Positions 25,238 through 32,695 of a stretch of 46,010 nt of DNA are shown here, one piece after another; positions within the stretch are counted from its first letter, which is position 1, and every line of letters begins with the position of its first letter. The DNA is taken from positions 1 through 46,010 of the forward strand of contig PMSX01000342.1 of assembly GCA_003167495.1 (NCBI GenBank), given 5' to 3'. A program made the translations under genes and the position numbers. The notes under the pieces are model-generated. The model was not told where the DNA came from. It did no database searches and saw nothing but the letters and a program-made list of their open reading frames with translations. Source of the DNA: Bryobacterales bacterium (GTDB lineage Bacteria; Acidobacteriota; Terriglobia; Bryobacterales; Bryobacteraceae).

Positions 25238-26701
25238 GTGGGTTTTCCAAACCAAGCTCTCCCTGCCGACCGTGTTGGCCCTCCGGAACGTCGCCGGATT
25301 CTCGTAATAGATGATGAAGCTGACATTCGTGAAAGTCTCGAACTATTACTGACGAGTGAGAATTACGCCGTAGATCTAGCCGAGAACGCGACCAGTGGCC
25401 TGCAGAAGTTCGATAGCGGCAACCATGACCTGGTGCTGCTGGACCTCATGATGCCCGACCGTTCCGGCATGGAAGTGCTAGCCGACATTCGCCAGCGCGA
25501 CCAGGAAACGCCGATTTTCATGCTCACCGCCTACGGTTCCGAAGAAGTGGCGGTGCGTGCGCTCAAATCAGGCGCTAACGATTATTTCCCGAAGCCTTGG
25601 GATAACGACAAGCTGTTGATTGAGATTGACCGGATGATCTCTAAGGGCCGCTTGGAGCGCGAGAACACGCAGCTCAAGCGCGCCCTCAAGCAGCGCTATG
25701 CGTTCCCAAATATTGTGGGCAAGAGCGAACGGATGCTGCGCTTGCTCGACCAGGTTGCGCAAGTGGCGCCGAGCCGGGCTACGATTCTGATCACTGGCGA
25801 GACCGGCACTGGAAAAGAGCTGATCGCGAAGGCGATTCACGCACACTCAGCGCGTGCCGATCAGATGTTTGTGCCGGTGAATAGCGGATCGCTGCCATCG
25901 GATCTGCTCGAATCGATTTTGTTCGGACACATTAAGGGATCGTTTACCGGTGCGGTGGCAAATCGTAAGGGTCTGTTTGAGACGGCGAACCGCGGCACGA
26001 TTTTTTTCGACGAGATCGGCACGGTTGGGCCGGAAATTCAGGTGAAGCTGTTGCGCGTGCTGCAGGATCGCGAGTTCATGCCACTCGGTTCGAACGAGAG
26101 CGTGCGGGTGGATGTGCGCATTGTGGCGGCGACCAATGCGGATTTGAAGAAGTTGGTGGATGACGGTAAGTTTCGTGAAGATCTGTATTACCGGCTCAAT
26201 GTTATTAACCTGAATCTGCCTCCGTTACGGGATCGCAAGGAAGATATTCCATTTTTGGTGGATCACTTTTTTAATCGCTACTGTCAGGAGAACGAGAAGT
26301 TCCTGAATAGTGAGGGCCGGTCGGTACTGGGGTTTGAGCCAGAGGCGATGCAGATTTTGATGGAGCATAACTGGCCCGGGAACGTGCGCGAGTTGGAGAA
26401 CGTGGTGGAGCGGGCGGTGGTGCTGACGACTTCTTCGTCTGTGCCGGCGCATGTGCTGCCGGATAATTTGCAACTGGCGGCGGGGATTCGCATTTCGCGT
26501 GGGAGCGATGGAGCGCTGGCCGCGGATGCTTCTTTGTTCGAGCAGGTGGCGGATTATGAGCGGCGTTTGATTATTGAGGCGCTGGAAAAGTTCGGGTACA
26601 GCCAAACGGATGCGGCGGAGGCGTTACGGATTCCGTTGTCGACTTTGAATCAGAAGATTAAGAGATTGGCGATTGATGTGAAGAGGAAGGCGAGCGGGTA
26701 A
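25238..26701 (+). CDS. Sigma-54-dependent response regulator (NtrC family)
   Basis: A 487-residue regulator. The receiver domain (about 20-135) has acidic residues Asp25/26, phosphoacceptor Asp69 (VLLDLMMPD) and Lys119. The AAA+ domain (about 160-390) has Walker A GETGTGKE (187-194), Walker B IFFDEIG and the sigma-54 contact loop GSFTGA (234-239), where the usual second Ala is Ser. A Fis-type helix-turn-helix closes the protein (YSQTDAAEALRIPLSTLNQKIKRL). It should activate sigma-54 promoters in response to the upstream kinase. Start is GTG 25238. The last 26 bases of the gene recur 430 bp downstream. Confidence 0.93.
   Translation: MGFPNQALPADRVGPPERRRILVIDDEADIRESLELLLTSENYAVDLAENATSGLQKFDSGNHDLVLLDLMMPDRSGMEVLADIRQRDQETPIFMLTAYGSEEVAVRALKSGANDYFPKPWDNDKLLIEIDRMISKGRLERENTQLKRALKQRYAFPNIVGKSERMLRLLDQVAQVAPSRATILITGETGTGKELIAKAIHAHSARADQMFVPVNSGSLPSDLLESILFGHIKGSFTGAVANRKGLFETANRGTIFFDEIGTVGPEIQVKLLRVLQDREFMPLGSNESVRVDVRIVAATNADLKKLVDDGKFREDLYYRLNVINLNLPPLRDRKEDIPFLVDHFFNRYCQENEKFLNSEGRSVLGFEPEAMQILMEHNWPGNVRELENVVERAVVLTTSSSVPAHVLPDNLQLAAGIRISRGSDGALAADASLFEQVADYERRLIIEALEKFGYSQTDAAEALRIPLSTLNQKIKRLAIDVKRKASG
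26675..26700. repeat. Direct repeat copy 1 (3' end of the ntrC-type gene)
   Basis: The last codons of the regulator gene, beginning GATGTGAAGAGGAAGG and ending CGGGTA, match positions 27105-27130 with two mismatches in 26 bases. The XRE gene lies between the copies. Confidence 0.65.
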
Positions 26702-26774
26702 CATTCTTCCGGCATAAACGACCAACGAAACCGAGCCAGCGAGCGTAAGCGACTTAGCGGGCAACCAAGAGCCA

Positions 26775-27074
26775 GTGCAAGATATCGAGTTGGCTCTCAA
26801 ACGCAAACGAGGAGAAGACAAACGAAAAAGAAAGATATCGGCTCGTCTTCACGAAGAAGTTACTGCGACCGCCATCAAGCGTGTGCTGGCCCGCCAAGTG
26901 GAGACGGCCATGAAAGAGAAAAACTTTTCCAAGGCCGAGCTGGCTCGCCGCATGCACACCAGCCGCGCCGCGCTCAACCGTTTGCTCGACCCGGAAAACG
27001 ATGCCGTTACTCTAAGCACGTTGCAAAAAGCTGCCATCGTCGTTGGCCGCGAAATCCGCCTCGAACTGGCTTGA
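26775..27074 (+). CDS. XRE-family helix-turn-helix protein (antitoxin-like)
   Basis: A 99-residue DNA-binding protein. After a basic, Lys/Arg-rich N-terminus (about 1-25), the helix-turn-helix SKAELARRMHTSRAALNRLLDPEND (about 52-76) and LSTLQKAAIVVGREIRLEL follow. This matches the antitoxin-like XRE group that often pairs with RelE/HigB toxins. No toxin gene is adjacent: the ntrC-type gene is upstream and a repeat island downstream. Start is GTG 26775 without a clear ribosome binding site. It is bracketed by a direct repeat, suggesting insertion or a local duplication. Confidence 0.8.
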   Translation: MQDIELALKRKRGEDKRKRKISARLHEEVTATAIKRVLARQVETAMKEKNFSKAELARRMHTSRAALNRLLDPENDAVTLSTLQKAAIVVGREIRLELA

Positions 27075-27104
27075 CGCCCATGGGGATTTCCGTAGCTTAA
27101 TATC

Positions 27105-27130
27105 GATGTGAGGAGGAAGGCGAGTGGGTA
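27105..27130. repeat. Direct repeat copy 2
   Basis: Starts GATGTGAGGAGGAAGG and ends GTGGGTA; 24 of 26 bases match the end of the ntrC-type gene at 26675-26700. It sits outside any credible gene. Confidence 0.65.
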
Positions 27131-27152
27131 GAAAGGGAGCGGTCCCGAAGGA

Positions 27153-27178
27153 GAAAGGGGACCTCCGCGTCCCCTTTC
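27153..27178. repeat. Perfect 10-bp inverted repeat (hairpin)
   Basis: GAAAGGGGAC (27153-27162) and GTCCCCTTTC (27169-27178) pair perfectly around six bases. It lies between the convergent XRE gene and the PEP-CTERM remnant and might end transcription from either side, but no long T run follows. A related inverted pair (GGGGACAC/GTGTCCCC) recurs at 27804-27871. Confidence 0.7.
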
Positions 27179-27204
27179 CACTGGATCGCACAAAGAACAG
27201 ATGA

Positions 27205-27558
27205 CTACAGGGCGAAACGTTTTCGAGTCAAACGTAGCACCGCTGCCAGCGTGACGAAGGCGAGGCCAACTAAGCATAAAGAGGACGGCTCCGGCGAGTG
27301 GGTAGTCGTTATCGAAGTGTCTGACTGAAGCTCCACCAGATTGAAGTTCGAATCTTGTCCTCCAAAACTGACCCAAGGCACATAGTAATTTATAAAGCCC
27401 GTGACACCAGTCAGCACCTCCCCGCCGTTCACGTAGTAGCTTGCCGTTCGATCCTTCCAAAAGACCAAATATCGCCAGTGCCTTCGCCCAGCCGATTGTG
27501 CGGGATTTGATAACAGCGCTATCGCCCAGCTAGGCGGCCTCGTGGACGACTTCCCCAA
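27205..27558 (-). pseudogene. PEP-CTERM protein remnant
   Basis: The C-terminus SPEPSSLCLVGLAFVTLAAVLRLTRKRFAL is a textbook PEP-CTERM tail: the PEP motif, a hydrophobic helix and a basic end, recognised by exosortase/EpsH-type sorting. The preceding part (YLVFWKDRTASYYVNGGEVLTGVTGF...VPWVSFGGQDSNF) looks like the end of a lectin- or laminin-G-like secreted domain. There is no signal peptide, and the start at 27558 is arbitrary. Upstream frames are interrupted, and 27530-27748 in a neighbouring frame (ENSLGRFVISFGE) may be another piece. I read it as the 3' part of a broken surface-protein gene. Confidence 0.6.
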
Positions 27559-27803
27559 AGCTGATCACAAACCTTCCCAAACTATTTTCTCGTCCTATTG
27601 AGCTGAAAACTAAACGTTTGCCCGTTTGCCTCCTAATGACTCCATCACGCACAACCCGGCGGCACGCTATTTTCAAACCGGGTGCCGATCCTTCCTCGCC
27701 CCAGGGTGTTCGAAAACGTCGGCCTACAGATTTTTGAAAACTTAACAAACTTTCGGGCTAACCCACAAAGGAAGAGGGCGGTATCGCCGCCCATACTTGT
27801 ACC

Positions 27804-27871
27804 GAGGGGGGGACACTCCGGGCTTCCCCAACTCGCTTCCGCTGATACCATCACCACAGGCGTGTCCCCTC
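27804..27871. repeat. Inverted repeat pair GAGGGG..GGACAC / GTGTCCCCTC
   Basis: The arm at 27804-27816 carries a seven-G run before ACAC, and the arm at 27862-27871 is its complement except for three extra G. The arms are 45 bases apart. The core resembles the hairpin at 27153-27178, so both may belong to one small palindromic repeat family. Confidence 0.45.
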
Positions 27872-27942
27872 TTTTTCGCTGCCCTCCGAACACCGTTCTC
27901 ACGTCAGCGGCTCGGTTTGTTTGTTGCAAAATCGTTAGCGGC

Positions 27943-28088
27943 GCTCGAACCAGCAACTGGGTTTGTTTTTACCAAACCGTTGGCGCCCGAGCGAATTGGG
28001 TTCGTTGCGCAAAACGGCTTCACTCGCGAATCTCGTTTCGCAAAAAACGCTTTTTGTTCGCCCGTTTCGCCAGGTCTTCGCGATTGGC
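27943..28088. repeat. 145-bp direct repeat, copy A
   Basis: Begins GCTCGAACCAGC, contains GAATTGGGTTCGTTGCGC and CGTTTCGCAAAAAACGC, and ends near TTCGCGATT. By eye it matches copy B in roughly four of five bases, with two or three one-base gaps. It is itself composed of shorter units sharing GGGTTTGTT or GGGTTCGTT about 35-50 bases apart, one of which begins upstream at 27914. Confidence 0.75.
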
Positions 28089-28137
28089 GCCATTGGTTTC
28101 CTATCTTCAAACTCGCCCAATGGCCACGGCAATGGAC

Positions 28138-28284
28138 GCTCGGAACCAGCCGTTGGGTTCGTTTTTGCAAAACCGTCGGCGTCCACGCGAATTGGGTTCG
28201 TTGCGCAAACGGCTATCACGCGCGCATCTCGTTTCGCAAAAAACGCTTTTGATTCGCCTGTTTCGCCAAACCTTCGCGATTTTG
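28138..28284. repeat. 145-bp direct repeat, copy B
   Basis: Begins GCTCGGAACCAGC and shares with copy A two long identical blocks: AATTGGGTTCGTTGCGC and ATCTCGTTTCGCAAAAAACG. It starts 195 bp after copy A. In one minus-strand frame both copies give the spurious peptide RNEPNS..GR.RF.KN.P, a pattern also seen in other bacterial genomes as a repeat artefact (from memory). Confidence 0.75.
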
Positions 28285-28450
28285 CCCGAGCCAGCTTTTG
28301 GCCCCTCGCGCTCGCCCATCGGCGAAAATCACCCGCTTTAAACACGTTGCATAAAAAGACTTCCCTGAGCGCCATAAACTGATTAATGTTGACTATTGCG
28401 CCGCACTGATCGACCATCAAAAGATGCTATTGAAAGGCAAATAACGCGCG

Positions 28451-30577
28451 TTGTCCACTTCTGCCACCGCAACCCAAATGGCCGAGGAAGTTGCCGTTCC
28501 TTCATCGGCCCGAGCACCACAACTCATTTTTGGCGCGACGATCCTGGCCAGCGCCTGCTTGTTGTTTTTGGTGCAGCCGCTGATATCCAAGCTGATTCTG
28601 CCGTGGTTCGGCGGGTCGGCTGCGGTGTGGATTACCTGCATGCTCTTTTTCCAGACAGGTTTGCTTGTCGGCTATTTATATGCGCACGCCTTGACGCGCT
28701 TTCTGCCCCCATACCGGCAGGCTGTTGTCCACGCCGTCCTACTCTTGGCCAGCATTGCGGTGTTGCCCATTTTGCCGAACGCTACCTGGCAGCCCAAACC
28801 AGGCGAAGATCCTACTTGGAAAGTATTGGCGGTGCTAGCGACGGCGGTCGGCTTGCCGTATGCGCTGTTGTCCGCCACAAGTCCGCTATTGCAAAGTTGG
28901 TATGCGGCGCGGAGCAGCGGCGGGTTGCCCTATCGCTACTTTGCACTCTCGAATGCCGGATCGATGGCGGCGCTGCTTCTTTATCCAGTGGCGATTGAGC
29001 CATTTCTGAAAGGCCACGATCAGGCTTGGCTTTGGTCAATTGCTTACTTCTTTTTTGCTCTGCTTTGTATCTGTGCGGCAGCCGTGGCGTCGCGAACGGT
29101 GCCGGGCCGGAAAGCCACCCAGACATCGGAATCCAGCAAATTACCGGGCTCCATTATCTGCCTGTGGATCGCCTTAGCAGCTTGCGCCTCTACCCTCTTG
29201 CTCACTGTTACCAATTTGCTGACGCAGAATATTGCGCCAATGCCGCTGCTGTGGGTGTTGCCGCTTAGCATTTATTTGCTGTCGTTTATTTTGTGTTTCG
29301 AAAGCGGCCGCTGGTACCAGCGCTGGGTGTTTCTGCCGGCGCTCCCCTTTGCTCTTTGGTGGTTGGCCTCGCACACGGAGACAATCGAAACCTCAGCTGT
29401 AAAGGAGGTCGTGCCGCTGATTTGCGCGTCGCTGTTTGTGTGTTGCATGACTTGTCATGGCGAGTTGGCCCGTTTGAAACCGCGCGTCGAACACCTCACG
29501 TCTTTCTATCTCAGTCTGTCGGTGGGCGGCGCGCTGGGTGGTGTCTTTGTGGCGCTGATTGCACCGCACGTTTTCTCGGCAGTCTATGAATTCCCGCTGT
29601 CCTATATTGCCTGCGCGGTACTGATCCTATTTGTCTTCTGGCGAGACCAGGAACATTGGTGGAAATGGAAGAACAAGCAAGTGGCTCGGGGTCTCTGGCG
29701 GTTGTCTGCCGCTGCCACACTGCTGTTGGCCATTTACGGCTCGCGGCAAATTCTGGATGAACTGCGTCATTCGGTGGCGAAGGCGCGCAATTTTTACGGA
29801 GCGCTGCTGGTTGAGGATTTTCAGGACGATGAGCACAAAGTGCGTCAGTTGAGCCATGGGACGATCACGCATGGAGTGCAGATCCTGGATGCGAACTTTC
29901 GCCACGTGCCGACCACCTACTACGGCCAGGAGTCGGGTGCTGGGTTGACTTGGCGCGTGCTTGCGAAACAGGGTCCGCTGAACTTAGGGGTGGTTGGGCT
30001 GGGTGCCGGGACAATGGCCGCGTATGGGCGCGGCGGCGACAGGATTCGTTTCTACGACCTAAACCCTTTAGTGATCGGTATCGCTCGCCGGTATTTTACG
30101 TTTCTGGAAGACTGTCCTGCGCACATCGATATCGTCCTGGGCGATGCGCGGCTGTCTATGGCTCGTGAGCCATCCCAACAGTTCGACATGCTGGTGATTG
30201 ACGCGTTCGCCGGTGATGCTATACCAGTGCATCTGCTCACGCGAGAAGCTTTCGATATTTATTGGCGGCATCTGAAGCCCAATGGTGTGCTGGCTGTCCA
30301 TATTTCGAACCAGTATTTGGATCTGGCGCCCATCGTGTCGTTGGATGCGAAGGCACGATCCCTGCCGGCGTGGCTGGTGGATAACGACGTGGATGATTCG
30401 ATCTCGGTAGATGCAGCAAGCTATGTTTTGGTTTCCAGGCGCAAGGGATTCTTTGAAGATCCGTTGTTCCAAGAAAGGCTGAAAACCATCAACGTGCCAG
30501 AGCACATGCGGCCGTGGACGGATGACTTCACCAGCTTGTGGCCCATTCTGAAGATTGGTTCGCCTGCTACGCCTTAG
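28451..30577 (+). CDS. Fused membrane protein/spermidine-synthase-like methyltransferase fold
   Basis: A 708-residue protein with about ten to twelve membrane helices in its first 440 residues (from QLIFGATILASACLLFLVQPLISKLILP). A Rossmann domain then resembles spermidine synthase: the nucleotide loop VVGLGAGTMAAYG (about 515), YDLNPLVIGIARRYF, and VLGDARLSM...FDMLVIDAFAGDAIPVHLLTREAF (about 560-600). Such fused proteins are common in Acidobacteria and Proteobacteria. Whether they make polyamines is not settled, and no SAM decarboxylase is nearby. The start is TTG 28451 or ATG 28478; neither has a clear ribosome binding site. Confidence 0.88.
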   Translation: MSTSATATQMAEEVAVPSSARAPQLIFGATILASACLLFLVQPLISKLILPWFGGSAAVWITCMLFFQTGLLVGYLYAHALTRFLPPYRQAVVHAVLLLASIAVLPILPNATWQPKPGEDPTWKVLAVLATAVGLPYALLSATSPLLQSWYAARSSGGLPYRYFALSNAGSMAALLLYPVAIEPFLKGHDQAWLWSIAYFFFALLCICAAAVASRTVPGRKATQTSESSKLPGSIICLWIALAACASTLLLTVTNLLTQNIAPMPLLWVLPLSIYLLSFILCFESGRWYQRWVFLPALPFALWWLASHTETIETSAVKEVVPLICASLFVCCMTCHGELARLKPRVEHLTSFYLSLSVGGALGGVFVALIAPHVFSAVYEFPLSYIACAVLILFVFWRDQEHWWKWKNKQVARGLWRLSAAATLLLAIYGSRQILDELRHSVAKARNFYGALLVEDFQDDEHKVRQLSHGTITHGVQILDANFRHVPTTYYGQESGAGLTWRVLAKQGPLNLGVVGLGAGTMAAYGRGGDRIRFYDLNPLVIGIARRYFTFLEDCPAHIDIVLGDARLSMAREPSQQFDMLVIDAFAGDAIPVHLLTREAFDIYWRHLKPNGVLAVHISNQYLDLAPIVSLDAKARSLPAWLVDNDVDDSISVDAASYVLVSRRKGFFEDPLFQERLKTINVPEHMRPWTDDFTSLWPILKIGSPATP

Positions 30578-30610
30578 CCGACTTGCTAAAGTTCTTAAGT
30601 CGGACTTTTT
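30577..30610 (+). terminator. Rho-independent terminator candidate
   Basis: CCGACTT (30578-30584) pairs with AAGTCGG (30597-30603), followed by ACTTTTTC. It starts directly after the stop of the fused spermidine-synthase-like gene and separates it from the OmpA-like gene. Confidence 0.65.
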
Positions 30611-30644
30611 CTGTTCATAACGACGGCTGATCGGAGTTGAGAAT

Positions 30645-31325
30645 ATGCAACGAAGTATAGGTTTGTCCGTCGCTGTTCTTGCGTTCGGATCATTTTGTTT
30701 CGTTTGTCTCCGCATGCATGCGCCTATGATTCAGCAGGACGTTTCGCGACGGGTAGCGAATGTCTTGGACGCCAATCATATTCCTAGCCAAGCTATGAGC
30801 GTAAATGGGCGCGACGTCTTGCTCACTGGGCCAACGGGATCGCCCCAGGTGGCGGAGGGCACTCAGAGCTTGGTGGCTGATACGGAGGGTGTCCGAACCG
30901 TTAGCGTGCGCGCCGTCAATGTGGTGTCCGATGCCGGCACGATTGCCGCCTCACAGAAAGAGGCGCAAGGCAAGCTGGATTCACTCTTGGCGCAGGATGT
31001 AGTTGAATTCAACCCGGCCAGCGCGGAACTTACTGAGCGTGGGCGCGAAGTGCTCGATCAAGTTGCTTCGCTGCTGGGAGCGTCGCCGGCGTCGCTCTGT
31101 GAAATTCAGGGGCATACGGATTCGCAAGGTGATTCGGAAGCTAACAAGGGTTTGAGCTACCGGCGAGCGATCGAGACGAAGAATTATCTCGTGAATAAAG
31201 GGATTGCGCCTGAACGTTTGACGACAAAAGGATATGGCGACACGCAGCCGATAGCTTCCAATGAAACCGCGGCAGGACGCCGGCAGAACCGGCGCATCAA
31301 TTTTGTACTAAAGGAGAAGCCGTAA
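30645..31325 (+). CDS. OmpA-family protein with BON-like domain
   Basis: A 226-residue envelope protein. A hydrophobic N-terminus (about 5-24) is followed by a BON-like region (about 30-95, DVSRRVANVLDANHIPSQAMSVNGRDVLLTG) and a C-terminal OmpA domain (about 115-222). The OmpA domain has the start VEFNPASAELTERGREVLDQVA and the peptidoglycan-binding motif IQGHTDSQGDSEANKGLSYRRA...GYGDTQPIASNETAAGRRQNRRI. It should bind peptidoglycan in the periplasm. The arrangement recalls OmpA-type proteins such as mycobacterial ArfA. Two bases separate it from the coiled-coil gene downstream. Confidence 0.9.
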   Translation: MQRSIGLSVAVLAFGSFCFVCLRMHAPMIQQDVSRRVANVLDANHIPSQAMSVNGRDVLLTGPTGSPQVAEGTQSLVADTEGVRTVSVRAVNVVSDAGTIAASQKEAQGKLDSLLAQDVVEFNPASAELTERGREVLDQVASLLGASPASLCEIQGHTDSQGDSEANKGLSYRRAIETKNYLVNKGIAPERLTTKGYGDTQPIASNETAAGRRQNRRINFVLKEKP

Positions 31326-31327
31326 TC

Positions 31328-32695
31328 ATGCAGTACTTAGTTGGTCAGTTACTGACTTGCCTGCTGGTGGCGGGCCTTTTCGGGTTGGCGATTGGTTGGC
31401 TGATCTGGGGGATGATCGTGCGAAATCTGCGCGAGCATTCGGCCGATTTGGAGCAGCGTGTTTCAAAACTCACTGGTTATCCGGCGCGGCTGACCGACTT
31501 GGAAGCGGCGCATGCCGCTTTTATAGCCAGCAAGAACGAAGAAGCCGCCAAAGGCAAGGCGCGTATAGCGCAGTTAGAGCCGCTGGCGGCGAGGGCGCCC
31601 GAACTTGAAAAGAGACTAGCGGCGAAGACGGCGGAATGGGAGGTGCTGCGCGCACAGATCGAAGGGAAGACCAGTGAAATCGCGACGTGGCAGGCGAAGT
31701 TGAGCGATCTTGAGAGCCGGCACAGGGCCGAGATCGCCGAACACGTCGAAGCCCACGCCGACAAGGATGTGCGTTTAGCAAGTCTAGGGCGTAGGGTTAC
31801 GGAGTTGGAGCCGGAGTTGACGGCGCAGGTGAAGCAGCACGAGGCGGCGCATGCGGCCAAGGATTCGCACATTGCCGATTTGACCGCCAAGGTGGAGCAA
31901 CTTGAAAGCGCGCTTGCGGAAAAGAATTCGCACATTGAGGATCTGACAGCGCGAATGGAGAGGCCGGTCGCAGCGGCGCACGCGGACAGCGAGGAACACA
32001 TCGCGGAACTGGTTGCGGTGGCGGCGTTGGTGCCGGAGTTGAAAGCCAAGCTAGACGAAAAGGATGCGCATGTTGGCGCACTGGTCAGCCGGCTGGAAAG
32101 CACCGAGTATGAGCACAACCTGACTAATCGGAAACTGCATATGGCGAAAGCAAGCGTGGCCGCCCACGAAGCGGAAGCCGCCAGATTACACGATCAGATT
32201 CTCATGCACAGGGAGCAACCGGTCCCGCCGAAGGCGATGGCCGCCGCAGCGAGCGCTTCTGCTATAGGATTCTATGACGTGAACGAAGGCAGTGCTGCGG
32301 AGGTTGCCATGCCGGCAGTTCCCCAAGATCACGTGCTCCAGTTTGAAAAGCGCATTGAAGAGTTGCGCAATATTGAGTCGTCGAAAGACGCCGAGCTTGC
32401 TACGTTGCGCAGCAAGCTGGCTGAACTTGAAGCGGCGCCTGACGCCGATGCGAAACGGCAGATTCTGTTTACGGCCAAGAACGCGGAGCTGACACAGTTG
32501 CGCGGAGTTCTGAATTCGCTCTTCCTGCCTATTAATCAGGATGAGATCGCGCTGCGCGCATACAACTACGCCAAGGACCGCGGTTTTCAAGAAGGCTCGG
32601 CTACGGAGGACTGGCTGCGCGCGGAACGCGACGCACACCACAACCGTCTAGCTGCGGCGTGGGAGAGTACGCGCGGCGGCCCGACTATGTTTTGA
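31328..32695 (+). CDS. Membrane-anchored coiled-coil protein with DUF2934-like end
   Basis: A 455-residue protein. One N-terminal membrane helix (about 8-30, LLVAGLFGLAIGWLIWGMIV) is followed by a long Ala/Glu/Lys coiled coil (about 35-300) made of near-repeats such as AAKDSHIADLTAKVEQLESALAEKNSHIEDLTARME. A second coil (about 338-370) and a C-terminal segment (about 400-440, EIALRAYNYAKDRGFQEGSATEDWLRAERD) resembling DUF2934 close the protein. The pairing with the OmpA-like gene suggests an envelope scaffold spanning from inner membrane to wall. The internal repeats may vary in number between strains. Confidence 0.8.
   Translation: MQYLVGQLLTCLLVAGLFGLAIGWLIWGMIVRNLREHSADLEQRVSKLTGYPARLTDLEAAHAAFIASKNEEAAKGKARIAQLEPLAARAPELEKRLAAKTAEWEVLRAQIEGKTSEIATWQAKLSDLESRHRAEIAEHVEAHADKDVRLASLGRRVTELEPELTAQVKQHEAAHAAKDSHIADLTAKVEQLESALAEKNSHIEDLTARMERPVAAAHADSEEHIAELVAVAALVPELKAKLDEKDAHVGALVSRLESTEYEHNLTNRKLHMAKASVAAHEAEAARLHDQILMHREQPVPPKAMAAAASASAIGFYDVNEGSAAEVAMPAVPQDHVLQFEKRIEELRNIESSKDAELATLRSKLAELEAAPDADAKRQILFTAKNAELTQLRGVLNSLFLPINQDEIALRAYNYAKDRGFQEGSATEDWLRAERDAHHNRLAAAWESTRGGPTMF

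Larger units (their letters stand above)
27559..28450. other. Gene-poor repeat island, about 0.9 kb
   Basis: No credible gene is found here. Frames in it (for example 27682-28341 plus and 27935-28420 minus) owe their length to the repeats and have arginine/serine or Asn-Glu-Pro-Asn artefact composition. It holds a small GC hairpin (27776-27792), an inverted pair (27804-27816 with 27862-27871), and two direct copies of a 145-bp element at 27943 and 28138. It may be debris of a mobile or dispersed repeat next to the PEP-CTERM remnant. Confidence 0.6.

Noticed and set aside
27914..28284. Possible CRISPR array
   Set aside because: The repeated units are unequal, diverged and have no uniform spacers; no cas genes are nearby.
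27682..28341. Long frames on both strands inside the repeat island (219, 161 and 151 codons)
   Set aside because: They run through the direct repeats, overlap each other, and encode repeat artefacts rich in Arg/Ser or in Asn-Glu-Pro-Asn; no start site or family match is apparent.
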